NCBI GenBank assembly: GCA_964587505.1
Contig: CAZPLD010000018.1
Location: 1 to 12,954 of the forward strand
Length of the DNA: 12,954 nucleotides
Direction: 5' to 3'
Origin: 2-01-FULL-41-26 sp964587505
GTDB taxonomy: Bacteria; Patescibacteriota; Minisyncoccia; 2-02-FULL-40-12; GWA2-44-9
Shown here one piece after another: positions 6,536 through 12,390 of this stretch (positions within the stretch are counted from its first letter, which is position 1; each line of letters begins with the position of its first letter). The translations under genes were made by a program, and so were the position numbers. The notes under the pieces are model-generated. The model ran no database searches, had not been told where the DNA came from, and worked only from the letters and a program-made list of their open reading frames with translations.

Positions 6536-6564
6536 ATCATACCCTTCGATAAAACTCGGGGCAA
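6536..6564 (-). promoter_or_regulatory. Predicted leaderless promoter of the 60-aa membrane protein gene
   Basis: On the minus strand TTGCCC (6559-6564) and TATGAT (6536-6541) are spaced 17 bp. The 6-bp TAGGGT separates the -10 from the ATG, so +1 falls on the A of the start codon. Confidence 0.6.
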
Positions 6565-6585
6565 GCTTCCCTCCGACCAAGAAAT

Positions 6586-6608
6586 CAAAAACCGCCCGAG
6601 GCAGTTTT
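6586..6608 (-). terminator. Terminator after tspO
   Basis: A 9-bp stem (6600-6608 with 6588-6596, one G-U pair) with a 3-nt loop runs into a T-tract on the minus strand, starting 5 bp after the stop codon. Confidence 0.8.
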
Positions 6609-6613
6609 GGGAA

Positions 6614-7093
6614 TTATTTATTCAAGACCATCAGAGAGTAGTTGAGAGCTGTGGCGATTGAGACCCAGACAAGATATGGGATGAGCAAATTGGAGGCAAG
6701 TCGGTTGAGAGGACGAAAAAGTTTAATTGAAACGATTATCATGGCAAGAAGTAACAGGATAACAGCAAAAGCGAAAGAAATATTATGGAGGCCAAAGAAT
6801 ATTATTGACCAGCTTGCATTGACGAATAAATGCGCCATGAAAAACCAAAACGCAAATCCTGCTCCCTTTTTGCCAAGTCCGCCCGACCAGATAAGGTAAA
6901 GCGAAATCCCCATCAGGGTATAGAGTGTAATCCAAACCGGACCGAACAGCCAATTCGGCGGAGAAAAAGCCGGCTTATTCAAAAACTGATACCAACCCCC
7001 TATTGCGGGCATAGTAAACACTGTCCCCACTACACCCGCCGTCTGACATACGGCAATTGAAGCCACTAACCTCTTCCAGTTAAATTTAATCAT
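6614..7093 (-). CDS. tspO: TspO/MBR family tryptophan-rich membrane protein
   Basis: TspO proteins are five-helix membrane proteins that bind porphyrins and are linked to oxidative and photo-oxidative stress. The 159-residue sequence has five hydrophobic segments (about 8-28, 50-69, 78-98, 104-124 and 135-155). The family motifs are WYQFLNKPAFSPPNW (34-48), GPVWITLYTLMGIS (51-64), NASWSIIFFG (92-101) and PYLVWVSIATALNY (139-152). The start is ATG 7093, with TATGAT exactly 6 bp upstream, so the mRNA is probably leaderless. Its own terminator follows. Neighbouring DM13, MsrB and MsrA genes support a redox role. No porphyrin or heme biosynthesis gene is in the window, so the ligand is open. Confidence 0.93.
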   Translation of the reverse strand: MIKFNWKRLVASIAVCQTAGVVGTVFTMPAIGGWYQFLNKPAFSPPNWLFGPVWITLYTLMGISLYLIWSGGLGKKGAGFAFWFFMAHLFVNASWSIIFFGLHNISFAFAVILLLLAMIIVSIKLFRPLNRLASNLLIPYLVWVSIATALNYSLMVLNK

Positions 7094-7099
7094 TCCCTA

Positions 7100-7128
7100 A
7101 TCATACTCCCACAAACAAAAAATCAAAA
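7100..7128 (-). promoter_or_regulatory. Predicted leaderless promoter of tspO
   Basis: TATGAT (7100-7105) lies exactly 6 bp before the ATG on the minus strand. The -35 region (TTTGAT at 16-bp spacing) lies in the T-rich tail of the preceding terminator, so terminator and promoter are fused. The -10 and following bases closely match those of the 60-aa protein gene (GTATGATTAGGG in both). Confidence 0.55.
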
Positions 7129-7146
7129 ACCGCGCAAAGCGCGGTT
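7124..7146 (-). terminator. Terminator after the HD hydrolase gene
   Basis: A perfect 8-bp stem (7139-7146 with 7128-7135) with a 3-nt AAA/TTT loop is followed by a T-rich tail on the minus strand. It begins 6 bp after the stop codon. Confidence 0.82.
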
Positions 7147-7152
7147 GCTGTC

Positions 7153-7692
7153 TTAATTCTTGTAGACCTTAATAGCGGTCCAATAGGCCTCGCAAAATTT
7201 GCCAAAAAGAAACTCATCTACATCCTCACACTCAAAAACAATTTTCCTGGCACCCTCTACATAATCAAGGCATCTCTGGGTATCCCACTTCACCGGCGGG
7301 TCAATAGCGACCGAACGCACGTTGGACGTTTGATCGGCTATTTTTACTCTCTTTACACTATCGCTCAGATAGCGCATACGTTCGGCCTGGGCGGTCTTGC
7401 GCTCAAGAGTGTGAAGACCGCTGAAGTGGGGCGGGTCAGTTAATCCAAAAACAATATTCGCCACTTTGTCGCCAAAATTCTTAGCAACTTCCGTAAGTAG
7501 TACGGGGGTATCCTCAACAACATCGTGCAACCATGCCGCCGCAAGCTCCTCATCGCTTCCGCCGGATTCTCTGACCAGCGAAACCACCTCTTCGAGATGA
7601 GTCACAAGGGGTAGTTTATCCTTGTTAAGGCGCGTCTGCCCTTTGTGAGCTTTTTCCGCAAAGACCCTCGCTCTTTCCACCAACTCGCTCAT
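7153..7692 (-). CDS. Single-domain HD hydrolase, RelA/SpoT-hydrolase (Mesh1-like) type
   Basis: A 179-residue protein made almost entirely of an HD metal-hydrolase domain. The metal ligands are His32 (VTHLEEV), His56-Asp57 in WLHDVVEDT (54-62) and Asp120 in KIADQTSN (117-124). The HDVVEDT box, the FGDKVANIVFGLTD block (73-86) and the late IADxxSN motif are typical of the (p)ppGpp-hydrolase half of SpoT and of small alarmone hydrolases. No synthetase, TGS or ACT domain is present. Family knowledge predicts Mn-dependent removal of pyrophosphate from alarmones; other nucleotide substrates are possible. ATG 7692 has a strong Shine-Dalgarno AAGGAGG (7697-7703) and a near-consensus promoter shared with the PGA-hydrolase gene. 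It is a monocistronic unit just downstream of a toxin-antitoxin module. Confidence 0.85.
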   Translation of the reverse strand: MSELVERARVFAEKAHKGQTRLNKDKLPLVTHLEEVVSLVRESGGSDEELAAAWLHDVVEDTPVLLTEVAKNFGDKVANIVFGLTDPPHFSGLHTLERKTAQAERMRYLSDSVKRVKIADQTSNVRSVAIDPPVKWDTQRCLDYVEGARKIVFECEDVDEFLFGKFCEAYWTAIKVYKN

Positions 7693-7723
7693 TCTGCCTC
7701 CTTTTCAAAAAACAAGTTACATG

Positions 7724-7752
7724 ATTATACCTTTAATAAACTACCAAGTCAA
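7724..7752 (-). promoter_or_regulatory. Strong promoter of the HD hydrolase gene (shared cassette, copy 2)
   Basis: On the minus strand TTGACT (7747-7752) and a perfect TATAAT (7724-7729) are spaced 17 bp. The leader contains GTAACTTG, TTTTTTGAAAAGGAGG and then the ATG. The block matches the promoter and leader at 4739-4791 upstream of an unrelated gene. Confidence 0.78.
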
Positions 7753-7766
7753 TAATCGGTTTCCCC

Positions 7767-7799
7767 CATCAAAAACCGGCCAATCGCCGGTTTTTGATG
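7767..7799 (-). terminator. Strong bidirectional terminator after the Phd/RelE module
   Basis: A perfect 14-bp inverted repeat (7767-7780 with 7786-7799) with a 5-nt loop contains a CCGGC/GCCGG core with A and T tracts on both sides. It would end minus-strand transcripts from the toxin-antitoxin operon. Its right arm is part of the repeat shared with 8514-8540. Confidence 0.88.
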
Positions 7800-7890
7800 T
7801 TTCATCATTTTCCCACGTTCAGTCTACTGACTTCAGTACTTCCTCATTCCCATTCGGTCGCCCACCCGCGATTTCACCGATTTTGAGGTT
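7787..7890. repeat. Direct repeat A, downstream flank of the Phd/RelE module
   Basis: Two blocks match sequence at 8514-8570. 7789-7813 matches 8516-8540 at 23 of 25 positions (GGTTTTTG, two differences, then GTTTCATCATTTTCC). 7857-7890 matches 8541-8570 with a 4-nt indel and a few substitutions (shared GTCGCCC, GATTTCA, TTTT, GGTT). Between the two blocks, copy A carries 43 extra bases (7814-7856). The repeat ends at the toxin stop codon. Confidence 0.75.
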
Positions 7891-8141
7891 TAGTATACTC
7901 CTTGGCGATTGCCAATTTTTATTACCAGAACCAAAAGTTCTTGCTTCAAAATTTTATAAAGTATGCGGTATTCCCCTACTCGCCAAGAACGAATTCCCTT
8001 GAGTTCGCCTTCGAGAGCTTTGCCGTCGAAGGGGTCTTTCTTTATGCCCTGCAGAGATGCGATAATGCGTCGACGTTCACGTTCGGGTATTCGATTAAGA
8101 CTTTTTAGCGCGTTGGGTTCGACGCGTAGTTGATATTCCAT
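7890..8141 (-). CDS. RelE/ParE-family toxin
   Basis: An 83-residue toxin of the RelE/ParE superfamily. The N-terminal basic helices (LKSLNRIPERERRRIIASL) are followed by DPFDGKALEGELKGIRSWRVGEYRILYKI, the hallmark strand with RVGxYRxxY, and end with the IGNRQGVY motif. RelE members cleave mRNA at the ribosome, while ParE members poison gyrase; the IGxRxxVY ending with arginines in YRILY favours a RelE-type ribonuclease, but the sequence alone does not settle it. I chose the ATG at 8141 rather than the in-frame TTG at 8153 because the family normally begins close to the YQLRVEPNALK strand. The gene overlaps the end of the antitoxin gene by 47 bp in another frame and has no clear Shine-Dalgarno site, so translation is probably coupled. 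Confidence 0.9.
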   Translation of the reverse strand: MEYQLRVEPNALKSLNRIPERERRRIIASLQGIKKDPFDGKALEGELKGIRSWRVGEYRILYKILKQELLVLVIKIGNRQGVY

Positions 8142-8451
8142 GCTTAGTATCAATTTTATTATTGAGCACGTAGCCTTCTCTCGCTAAAATATCATCCAGT
8201 GTCGGATATCGCAAATGGGCTCCGGATTTTATGTCTCTATCAACTTTTGCTATAGTTTTGTCTAAATTAGGAAAGTCACGCATGACCTCAAGCGTTTCAA
8301 TCATTGATTCGTATTCATCAGCAGACATAATAACTGTTTTTGGGCGTCCTTTGTCAGTAAAGGTAAAATAAACACCCGGAGTTTGCACCCTTTCAGCGAT
8401 AGCGAATAATTTGCTCCTTGCCTGCGAGATTGAGATTGTATTTTTATTCAT
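8095..8451 (-). CDS. Phd/YefM-family antitoxin
   Basis: A 118-residue antitoxin of the Phd/YefM family, which binds DNA through its N-terminal half and neutralises the partner toxin with its C-terminal half. The family pattern is visible in TISISQARSKLFAIAERV (5-22), FTDKGRPKTVIMSADEYESMIETLEVM (31-57) and an acidic, less structured toxin-binding region (60-95). The last about 20 residues (DTKHGISTTRRTQRAKKS) are basic and are encoded within the toxin-overlap region, which is unusual and may be an added tail. The ATG at 8451 lies exactly 6 bp after a perfect TATAAT, so the mRNA is predicted leaderless. Two TGTAC half-elements around the -10 look like an autorepression site. Confidence 0.9.
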   Translation of the reverse strand: MNKNTISISQARSKLFAIAERVQTPGVYFTFTDKGRPKTVIMSADEYESMIETLEVMRDFPNLDKTIAKVDRDIKSGAHLRYPTLDDILAREGYVLNNKIDTKHGISTTRRTQRAKKS

Positions 8452-8452
8452 G

Positions 8453-8486
8453 TGTACATTATAGCGTACATCATAATTAAATGCAA
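8453..8486 (-). promoter_or_regulatory. Promoter and YefM-like operator of the Phd/RelE module
   Basis: On the minus strand TTGCAT (8481-8486) and TATAAT (8458-8463) are spaced 17 bp, and the ATG follows after 6 bp. TGTACG (reading 8470-8465) and the palindrome TGTACA (8453-8458) flank the -10 with start points 12 bp apart. From memory, E. coli YefM-YoeB binds TGTACA cores with about this spacing, so this is a likely autorepressor site overlapping RNA polymerase contacts. Confidence 0.68.
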
Positions 8487-8513
8487 GTGGATATCAAAGA
8501 GGGTCTATTTTGG

Positions 8514-8570
8514 GCGGTTTTTGCAGTTTCATCATTTTCCGTCGCCCCAGATTTCAGCAGTTTTGGGGTT
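8514..8570. repeat. Direct repeat B, upstream flank of the Phd/RelE module
   Basis: This partner of 7787-7890 lies in the 3' region of the type IIG gene. In minus orientation it ends with CAAAAACCGCCC, which looks like the first arm of a terminator, but the complementary arm found in copy A is absent and is replaced by sequence leading to the antitoxin promoter. Confidence 0.7.
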
Positions 8571-8596
8571 GGGGTTGTTAATTACTCACAACAATT

Positions 8597-11407
8597 TTAG
8601 TCTCTTCGGAGAGTGAGACCATAAAGCTTATTAACCTCCTCATCAATCTCATTGTCTATTTTCTGGATTTCGTCTTTAATTTTCTGCCATTCATTAGAGT
8701 CTTCCGTTGTCATATACAACTCGTCATTTAATGTAAGCATTTTATCAACCAGGACAACAATCTTTGCTTGTTCTGTTTTGGTTGCTTTATATACAGGAAA
8801 TTTTCTAAAGACGGCCACTCCTATATCTACGCCAATTCCCCTCTTTTTTCCATTTGCGTTAAACCAATTTTTCCCGAAATTAGAGTTGAGTAACCCTAAC
8901 AGGTATTTCAAATTATAATCTTTATCTTTTTGAATAATAACCGAAAAAGAAAAACCAACATAATATCTTTCGTCATCAAAGCAAAATTCTGGAGACAGAA
9001 ACATGCCCTTACAGATAAGTTTTGGGTTTTCAAAGTACTTATCTTCTCGCGGACGATGCAATCCATACGGAGCATTTGACGATGTGATAAATTTCTTCAT
9101 TTTATCCAAATGTGACTTTATGTGCGGATATTCCCCGTCTGCAATTTTAATTTTTGTTTCCTTGTCAGAATAAATGAGATATTCGTCATCGAAATTGATA
9201 TGATATTTTTGTACATTATTTGTGTTAAGATAATTTTTAATTACCAATTTTTCTTTATCATCAAGGTTCAAATTTTTTAATTCTTGCCCTGACAGTACGA
9301 ACACGCCATCACCCACCTTAAATTCTTTATTATTAACCTCTTCTAGTATTTTTTTACTTACCTTGTCGGTTGACTCCTGAACTCCAACTGATGTGTCATA
9401 TGAATCTCCTAGCAATACGACAGCCTTATCAGTCTGAATATTTGTTTCAAAGTTAATTGACGAATTTTTTATAATTTCTACATATGGCAATTTTATACAC
9501 TTACCATCATCCATGATTTCGTTAAATGAGGCCTTATCTAGTTTTAGATACTCCGTTATTCTTTTATCTTTATTTTTTGTTTTTTCCCAAATATGCACCA
9601 AGTGCCTACCACTCACACCCTCGAAAATCGTTATGTCTTCAAAATCTACGGCTTTTATTAAGACCATCTCGTCGCGCAAGTGATCGATTAGTTTTGTGAC
9701 ACCAGCACTTTTTAAGAAATAACTATTGGTTATAAATCCCACAATGCCTCCGTCCTTAGAGACCTCTATTGCCCTATGCATGAAAAAATACCAAAAATCC
9801 ATTTTGCCTTGATAATACTTAGCAAACTGACTCTTTCTTACATCTGCAAATAAATCTTTGTTATCAAGTTCTTTATTATAAGGAGGATTACCAACAACAA
9901 CATCAAACCCGCCCTGCTTAAAAACTTCGGGGAATTCCTCGTACCAATTAAACGCCTTTTTATCACGCCAATTTTTACCAAAATGTTTTTTGAGCTCTTC
10001 GTCGGTACCAGAAATAAGAGAATTGCCGTTTTTGATATTATTTCCCAAATCTGGCAATTTAATTTTAGAATCAAAAGTGTTCAGTAGAAGATTTAATCTG
10101 GCTATTTCTACTGCTTGTTCATCCAAGTCAACGCCGTACAAGTTTTTTGTGAGTATTTGTATTTTAGTAAACACATTAGCCTGATCTCCAAGTTCCTTAT
10201 ACTTCTTATTGATGGCCTCCATGGCTTTAACTAAAAATGAACCCGAGCCACAAGCTGGATCAAGAACCTTTATCCTCGCAACATCATCAATTGTGTAGCA
10301 ATTTTCCAGAATAAGCCCTAATGTATTCTCAACGATATAATCCACAATAAAATTAGGTGTATAATAAATACCTTGTTCTTTTCTTTTTTTTAAATTATTT
10401 CCTTCAGATTTTTTAGCTTGTCTGTATCCAAGATAATTCTCATAGACCGTACCGAGAACATCCGCGGGGATCACCTTAAAATCGTATTCATAATATCCGG
10501 GTTTACCATAGAAAATATTAATAACTTCTTCTGTTATGTTGTCTTCTTCCTTCCATTTTTCAAAAGAGTGTGGAGAAAATAAATTTGAATTATAAATTTT
10601 ATCAAGCTCTCGAAATTTTTCTACCATTAACTTGTAAAGTGGTGGGATATCTTTTTCCATTTTCAGACCCCTCCAGTTTCTTATGAGGGGGCGCAGTATG
10701 GGGTCTTCAACCTTCCTGTCTTCTGCCACTCTAATGAATACAAGCCTATTAAGAAGTTTTTGCACACCTTCATCTAATAAATCGGGATTAATATCTTCAT
10801 TCCAAATCCTTAAATGCTCCGTAAACAGTTCCCTGGCCTTATTAAGGTCTTTGTACAAAAGAGTTGTAACCGATATTTTTTCTAGTTTCTTTCCAACCCT
10901 CTCGGCTTCTTTATCTATTAAATCACCCCGAAACGATTCCTTGGATAGAAGCCAAAGTTGATCAAAACGTTCTATATACTCATTATAGGGTATAGAAAAA
11001 AATAATTTATCACTTAAATGTTTTTTAATATCCTGGGAATAGAAGACTTTTATACTTTCGAAGTCAGTAAGAATCGCCCAATTCACTCCCTTATTCCAAG
11101 AGTATCGAACGGCTTGATTTGCATAATCTTCTCTCATTAAATCAGCTTTCAATGGCTTGGCTTCTAAATAAAATTTAACTCTTCCGCTTATGTAGAACCC
11201 GTAATCAACCCTGTCGCCTGATATATGTTCTTCAGCCGTAACCTCATTTCTATCTTCCATGTCCCACCCTAATGCGGTAAAAAGCGGGACAATAAACCCC
11301 TTTTTTGTTTCTTCCTCGGTATGCTTGTTTTTAGTTCCAGACTTTAAAACATCCTCATATTTATCTACGAGTTTTTGTATGGCCTCCTTGGCTTTGTTTT
11401 TATCCAT
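8597..11407 (-). CDS. Type IIG restriction-modification enzyme (Eco57I-like)
   Basis: A 936-residue single chain combining endonuclease, adenine methyltransferase and DNA recognition. The N-terminal nuclease region shows a PD-(D/E)xK pattern, with Asp68 in RVDYGFY and Glu82-Ala-Lys84 in FYLEAKPLKADL. A helical linker (about 150-330) follows, then YYTPNFIVDYIVE (348-360) and the gamma-class N6-adenine methyltransferase: motif I DPACGSGSF (383-391), YGVDLDEQAVEIARLNL (424-440) and catalytic NPPY (507-510). The target-recognition region occupies roughly 640-870, and the chain ends with a helical, coiled-coil-like stretch and KLYGL. No separate specificity or methylase gene is needed. ATG 11407 follows the toxin stop codon by 3 bp with no Shine-Dalgarno site, so translation is probably coupled. 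The gene is visibly AT-rich compared with recA and ftsK, suggesting transfer. The recognition sequence cannot be predicted. Confidence 0.94.
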   Translation of the reverse strand: MDKNKAKEAIQKLVDKYEDVLKSGTKNKHTEEETKKGFIVPLFTALGWDMEDRNEVTAEEHISGDRVDYGFYISGRVKFYLEAKPLKADLMREDYANQAVRYSWNKGVNWAILTDFESIKVFYSQDIKKHLSDKLFFSIPYNEYIERFDQLWLLSKESFRGDLIDKEAERVGKKLEKISVTTLLYKDLNKARELFTEHLRIWNEDINPDLLDEGVQKLLNRLVFIRVAEDRKVEDPILRPLIRNWRGLKMEKDIPPLYKLMVEKFRELDKIYNSNLFSPHSFEKWKEEDNITEEVINIFYGKPGYYEYDFKVIPADVLGTVYENYLGYRQAKKSEGNNLKKRKEQGIYYTPNFIVDYIVENTLGLILENCYTIDDVARIKVLDPACGSGSFLVKAMEAINKKYKELGDQANVFTKIQILTKNLYGVDLDEQAVEIARLNLLLNTFDSKIKLPDLGNNIKNGNSLISGTDEELKKHFGKNWRDKKAFNWYEEFPEVFKQGGFDVVVGNPPYNKELDNKDLFADVRKSQFAKYYQGKMDFWYFFMHRAIEVSKDGGIVGFITNSYFLKSAGVTKLIDHLRDEMVLIKAVDFEDITIFEGVSGRHLVHIWEKTKNKDKRITEYLKLDKASFNEIMDDGKCIKLPYVEIIKNSSINFETNIQTDKAVVLLGDSYDTSVGVQESTDKVSKKILEEVNNKEFKVGDGVFVLSGQELKNLNLDDKEKLVIKNYLNTNNVQKYHINFDDEYLIYSDKETKIKIADGEYPHIKSHLDKMKKFITSSNAPYGLHRPREDKYFENPKLICKGMFLSPEFCFDDERYYVGFSFSVIIQKDKDYNLKYLLGLLNSNFGKNWFNANGKKRGIGVDIGVAVFRKFPVYKATKTEQAKIVVLVDKMLTLNDELYMTTEDSNEWQKIKDEIQKIDNEIDEEVNKLYGLTLRRD

Positions 11408-11410
11408 TTG

Positions 11411-11749
11411 CTAAGTAAATCGATTTCTTATCTCATTATGGTCACCAACATAGGCTAAAATTATTTGTTTTTTATCGTGAAGCACGTATACAATACACCT
11501 GTAGTCTCTATCATTAATATAAAATTCATATACCTCTGCCTCCTGAGATTCAAATTCACTTTTAAGATCTTTGAGTATGGCTGGACTTACATTATAAAGT
11601 TTTGTGTTTAAACTGGGGTGTCGAGGATTTTTACTGAAATATGTTAACTTTTTTAGAAAAACTGCCTGAATATCATCAGGCAAATTTTTTGTTATCCATT
11701 TGGGAAATTTCTTCTGAACTTTTATATCATATGACGAATCAAAATTCAT
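11411..11749 (-). CDS. RelE-like toxin paired with a Panacea-domain antitoxin
   Basis: A 112-residue protein with the outline of a RelE/YoeB-type mRNA-interferase toxin. It has a basic N-terminal helix region, the NPRHPSLNTKLYN segment (41-53), and a beta core with VYEFYINDRDYRCIVYVL (73-90), where Arg84 is a likely active-site residue. It ends with IILAYVGDHNEI (96-107), where His104 and Glu106 are candidates for catalysis. It overlaps the upstream Panacea gene by 11 bp and precedes the type IIG gene by 3 bp, so all three are co-transcribed. Sequence similarity to the second toxin in this window (7890-8141) is low, so it is not a recent duplicate. Toxin family is likely; the exact mechanism is inferred. 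Confidence 0.8.
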   Translation of the reverse strand: MNFDSSYDIKVQKKFPKWITKNLPDDIQAVFLKKLTYFSKNPRHPSLNTKLYNVSPAILKDLKSEFESQEAEVYEFYINDRDYRCIVYVLHDKKQIILAYVGDHNEIRNRFT

Positions 11750-12275
11750 AATCTACAAGATCCTCCCTCTTGATCTTTGGTAAATCTACCTGGGTTTCTT
11801 CGGTTTGATCGTCGTCAAAAAAAGTTTCTAATACAGCTAATTTTTTGTCTATTATGCCTCCTATTTTTCTTTCATTATCAGTTGTAATTTTGTAAGAATC
11901 AGTACTATGTGTTAAACCCACCAACTCACTATCTGTCATTAAAGAATATTTCTTAATTAAGGGATCGATAAAATTACTTATGTCTACTGGTACTTCCGCC
12001 TTAGGATTTACTAGGGGCCGAATCTTATAGCCATCAATCTTCAACAACTTAGTAGCTTCCATTTTTTCCAAAAGTGCGCTGTAGTTATTAATAACAGGCC
12101 CCAACTTTATTGCCGCAAACTTAGAATCAGAAAGTTCCGTTTTGTTTTTATAGACAAAAGCAAACTCCACCAAAAAAGCTATCTTGTTTAACTTTATTTT
12201 ACTACTTTTATCTGGCTCAAGTTTATTGAGAATATAAAGAATAAAATCTTGAGTCCCAAACTTAAAATGGGCCAT
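11739..12275 (-). CDS. Panacea-domain (SocA/DUF4065-like) putative antitoxin
   Basis: A 178-residue protein from the ATG at 12275. It shows the Panacea/SocA pattern: KIKLNKIAFLVEFAFVYKNKTELSDSKFAAIKLGPVINNYSALLEKM, in which LGPVINNYS corresponds to the family's GPVxxxxY core. Later KKYSLMTDSELVGLTHST fits the conserved seLxxlTH segment. Panacea proteins act as antitoxins for many unrelated toxins; SocA in Caulobacter is a proteolysis adaptor. The acidic tail (DDDQTEETQ onward) is distinctive. An in-frame GTG extends the frame to 12332, but that extension covers the promoter -10, so I reject it. AAGGA (12289-12293) lies 13 nt upstream of the ATG, a rather long spacing. The stop overlaps the toxin gene by 11 bp, the usual antitoxin-first layout. 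Confidence 0.82.
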   Translation of the reverse strand: MAHFKFGTQDFILYILNKLEPDKSSKIKLNKIAFLVEFAFVYKNKTELSDSKFAAIKLGPVINNYSALLEKMEATKLLKIDGYKIRPLVNPKAEVPVDISNFIDPLIKKYSLMTDSELVGLTHSTDSYKITTDNERKIGGIIDKKLAVLETFFDDDQTEETQVDLPKIKREDLVDYEF

Positions 12276-12320
12276 TTTCTTTGATTTTTCCTTATTATGC
12301 CTACCGTTTATTATATTTTT

Positions 12321-12349
12321 AGTATATACCACACTAGCATACTAAGCAA
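12321..12349 (-). promoter_or_regulatory. Predicted promoter of the Panacea/toxin/type IIG operon
   Basis: On the minus strand TTGCTT (12344-12349) and TATACT (12321-12326) are spaced 17 bp. The leader would be about 40 nt with AAGGA before the ATG at 12275. No further promoter is evident before the type IIG gene, so it depends on this one. Confidence 0.6.
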
Positions 12350-12390
12350 CCGGCGCGGGAGGGTACATTCCCACAGGGAGAACTTGCGCA

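Noticed and set aside
8142..8153. TTG start for the RelE toxin four codons upstream
   Set aside because: The ATG at 8141 gives the usual toxin N-terminus, and the TTG has no Shine-Dalgarno site.
7787..8570. Integron-type cassette with attC sites around the Phd/RelE module
   Set aside because: The flanking sequences are direct repeats without the paired RYYYAAC and GTTRRRY boxes expected of attC, and no integrase is present.
12276..12332. GTG-initiated N-terminal extension of the Panacea protein
   Set aside because: The extension contains the predicted promoter -10 and start region, has no ribosome site, and adds residues not expected in the family.
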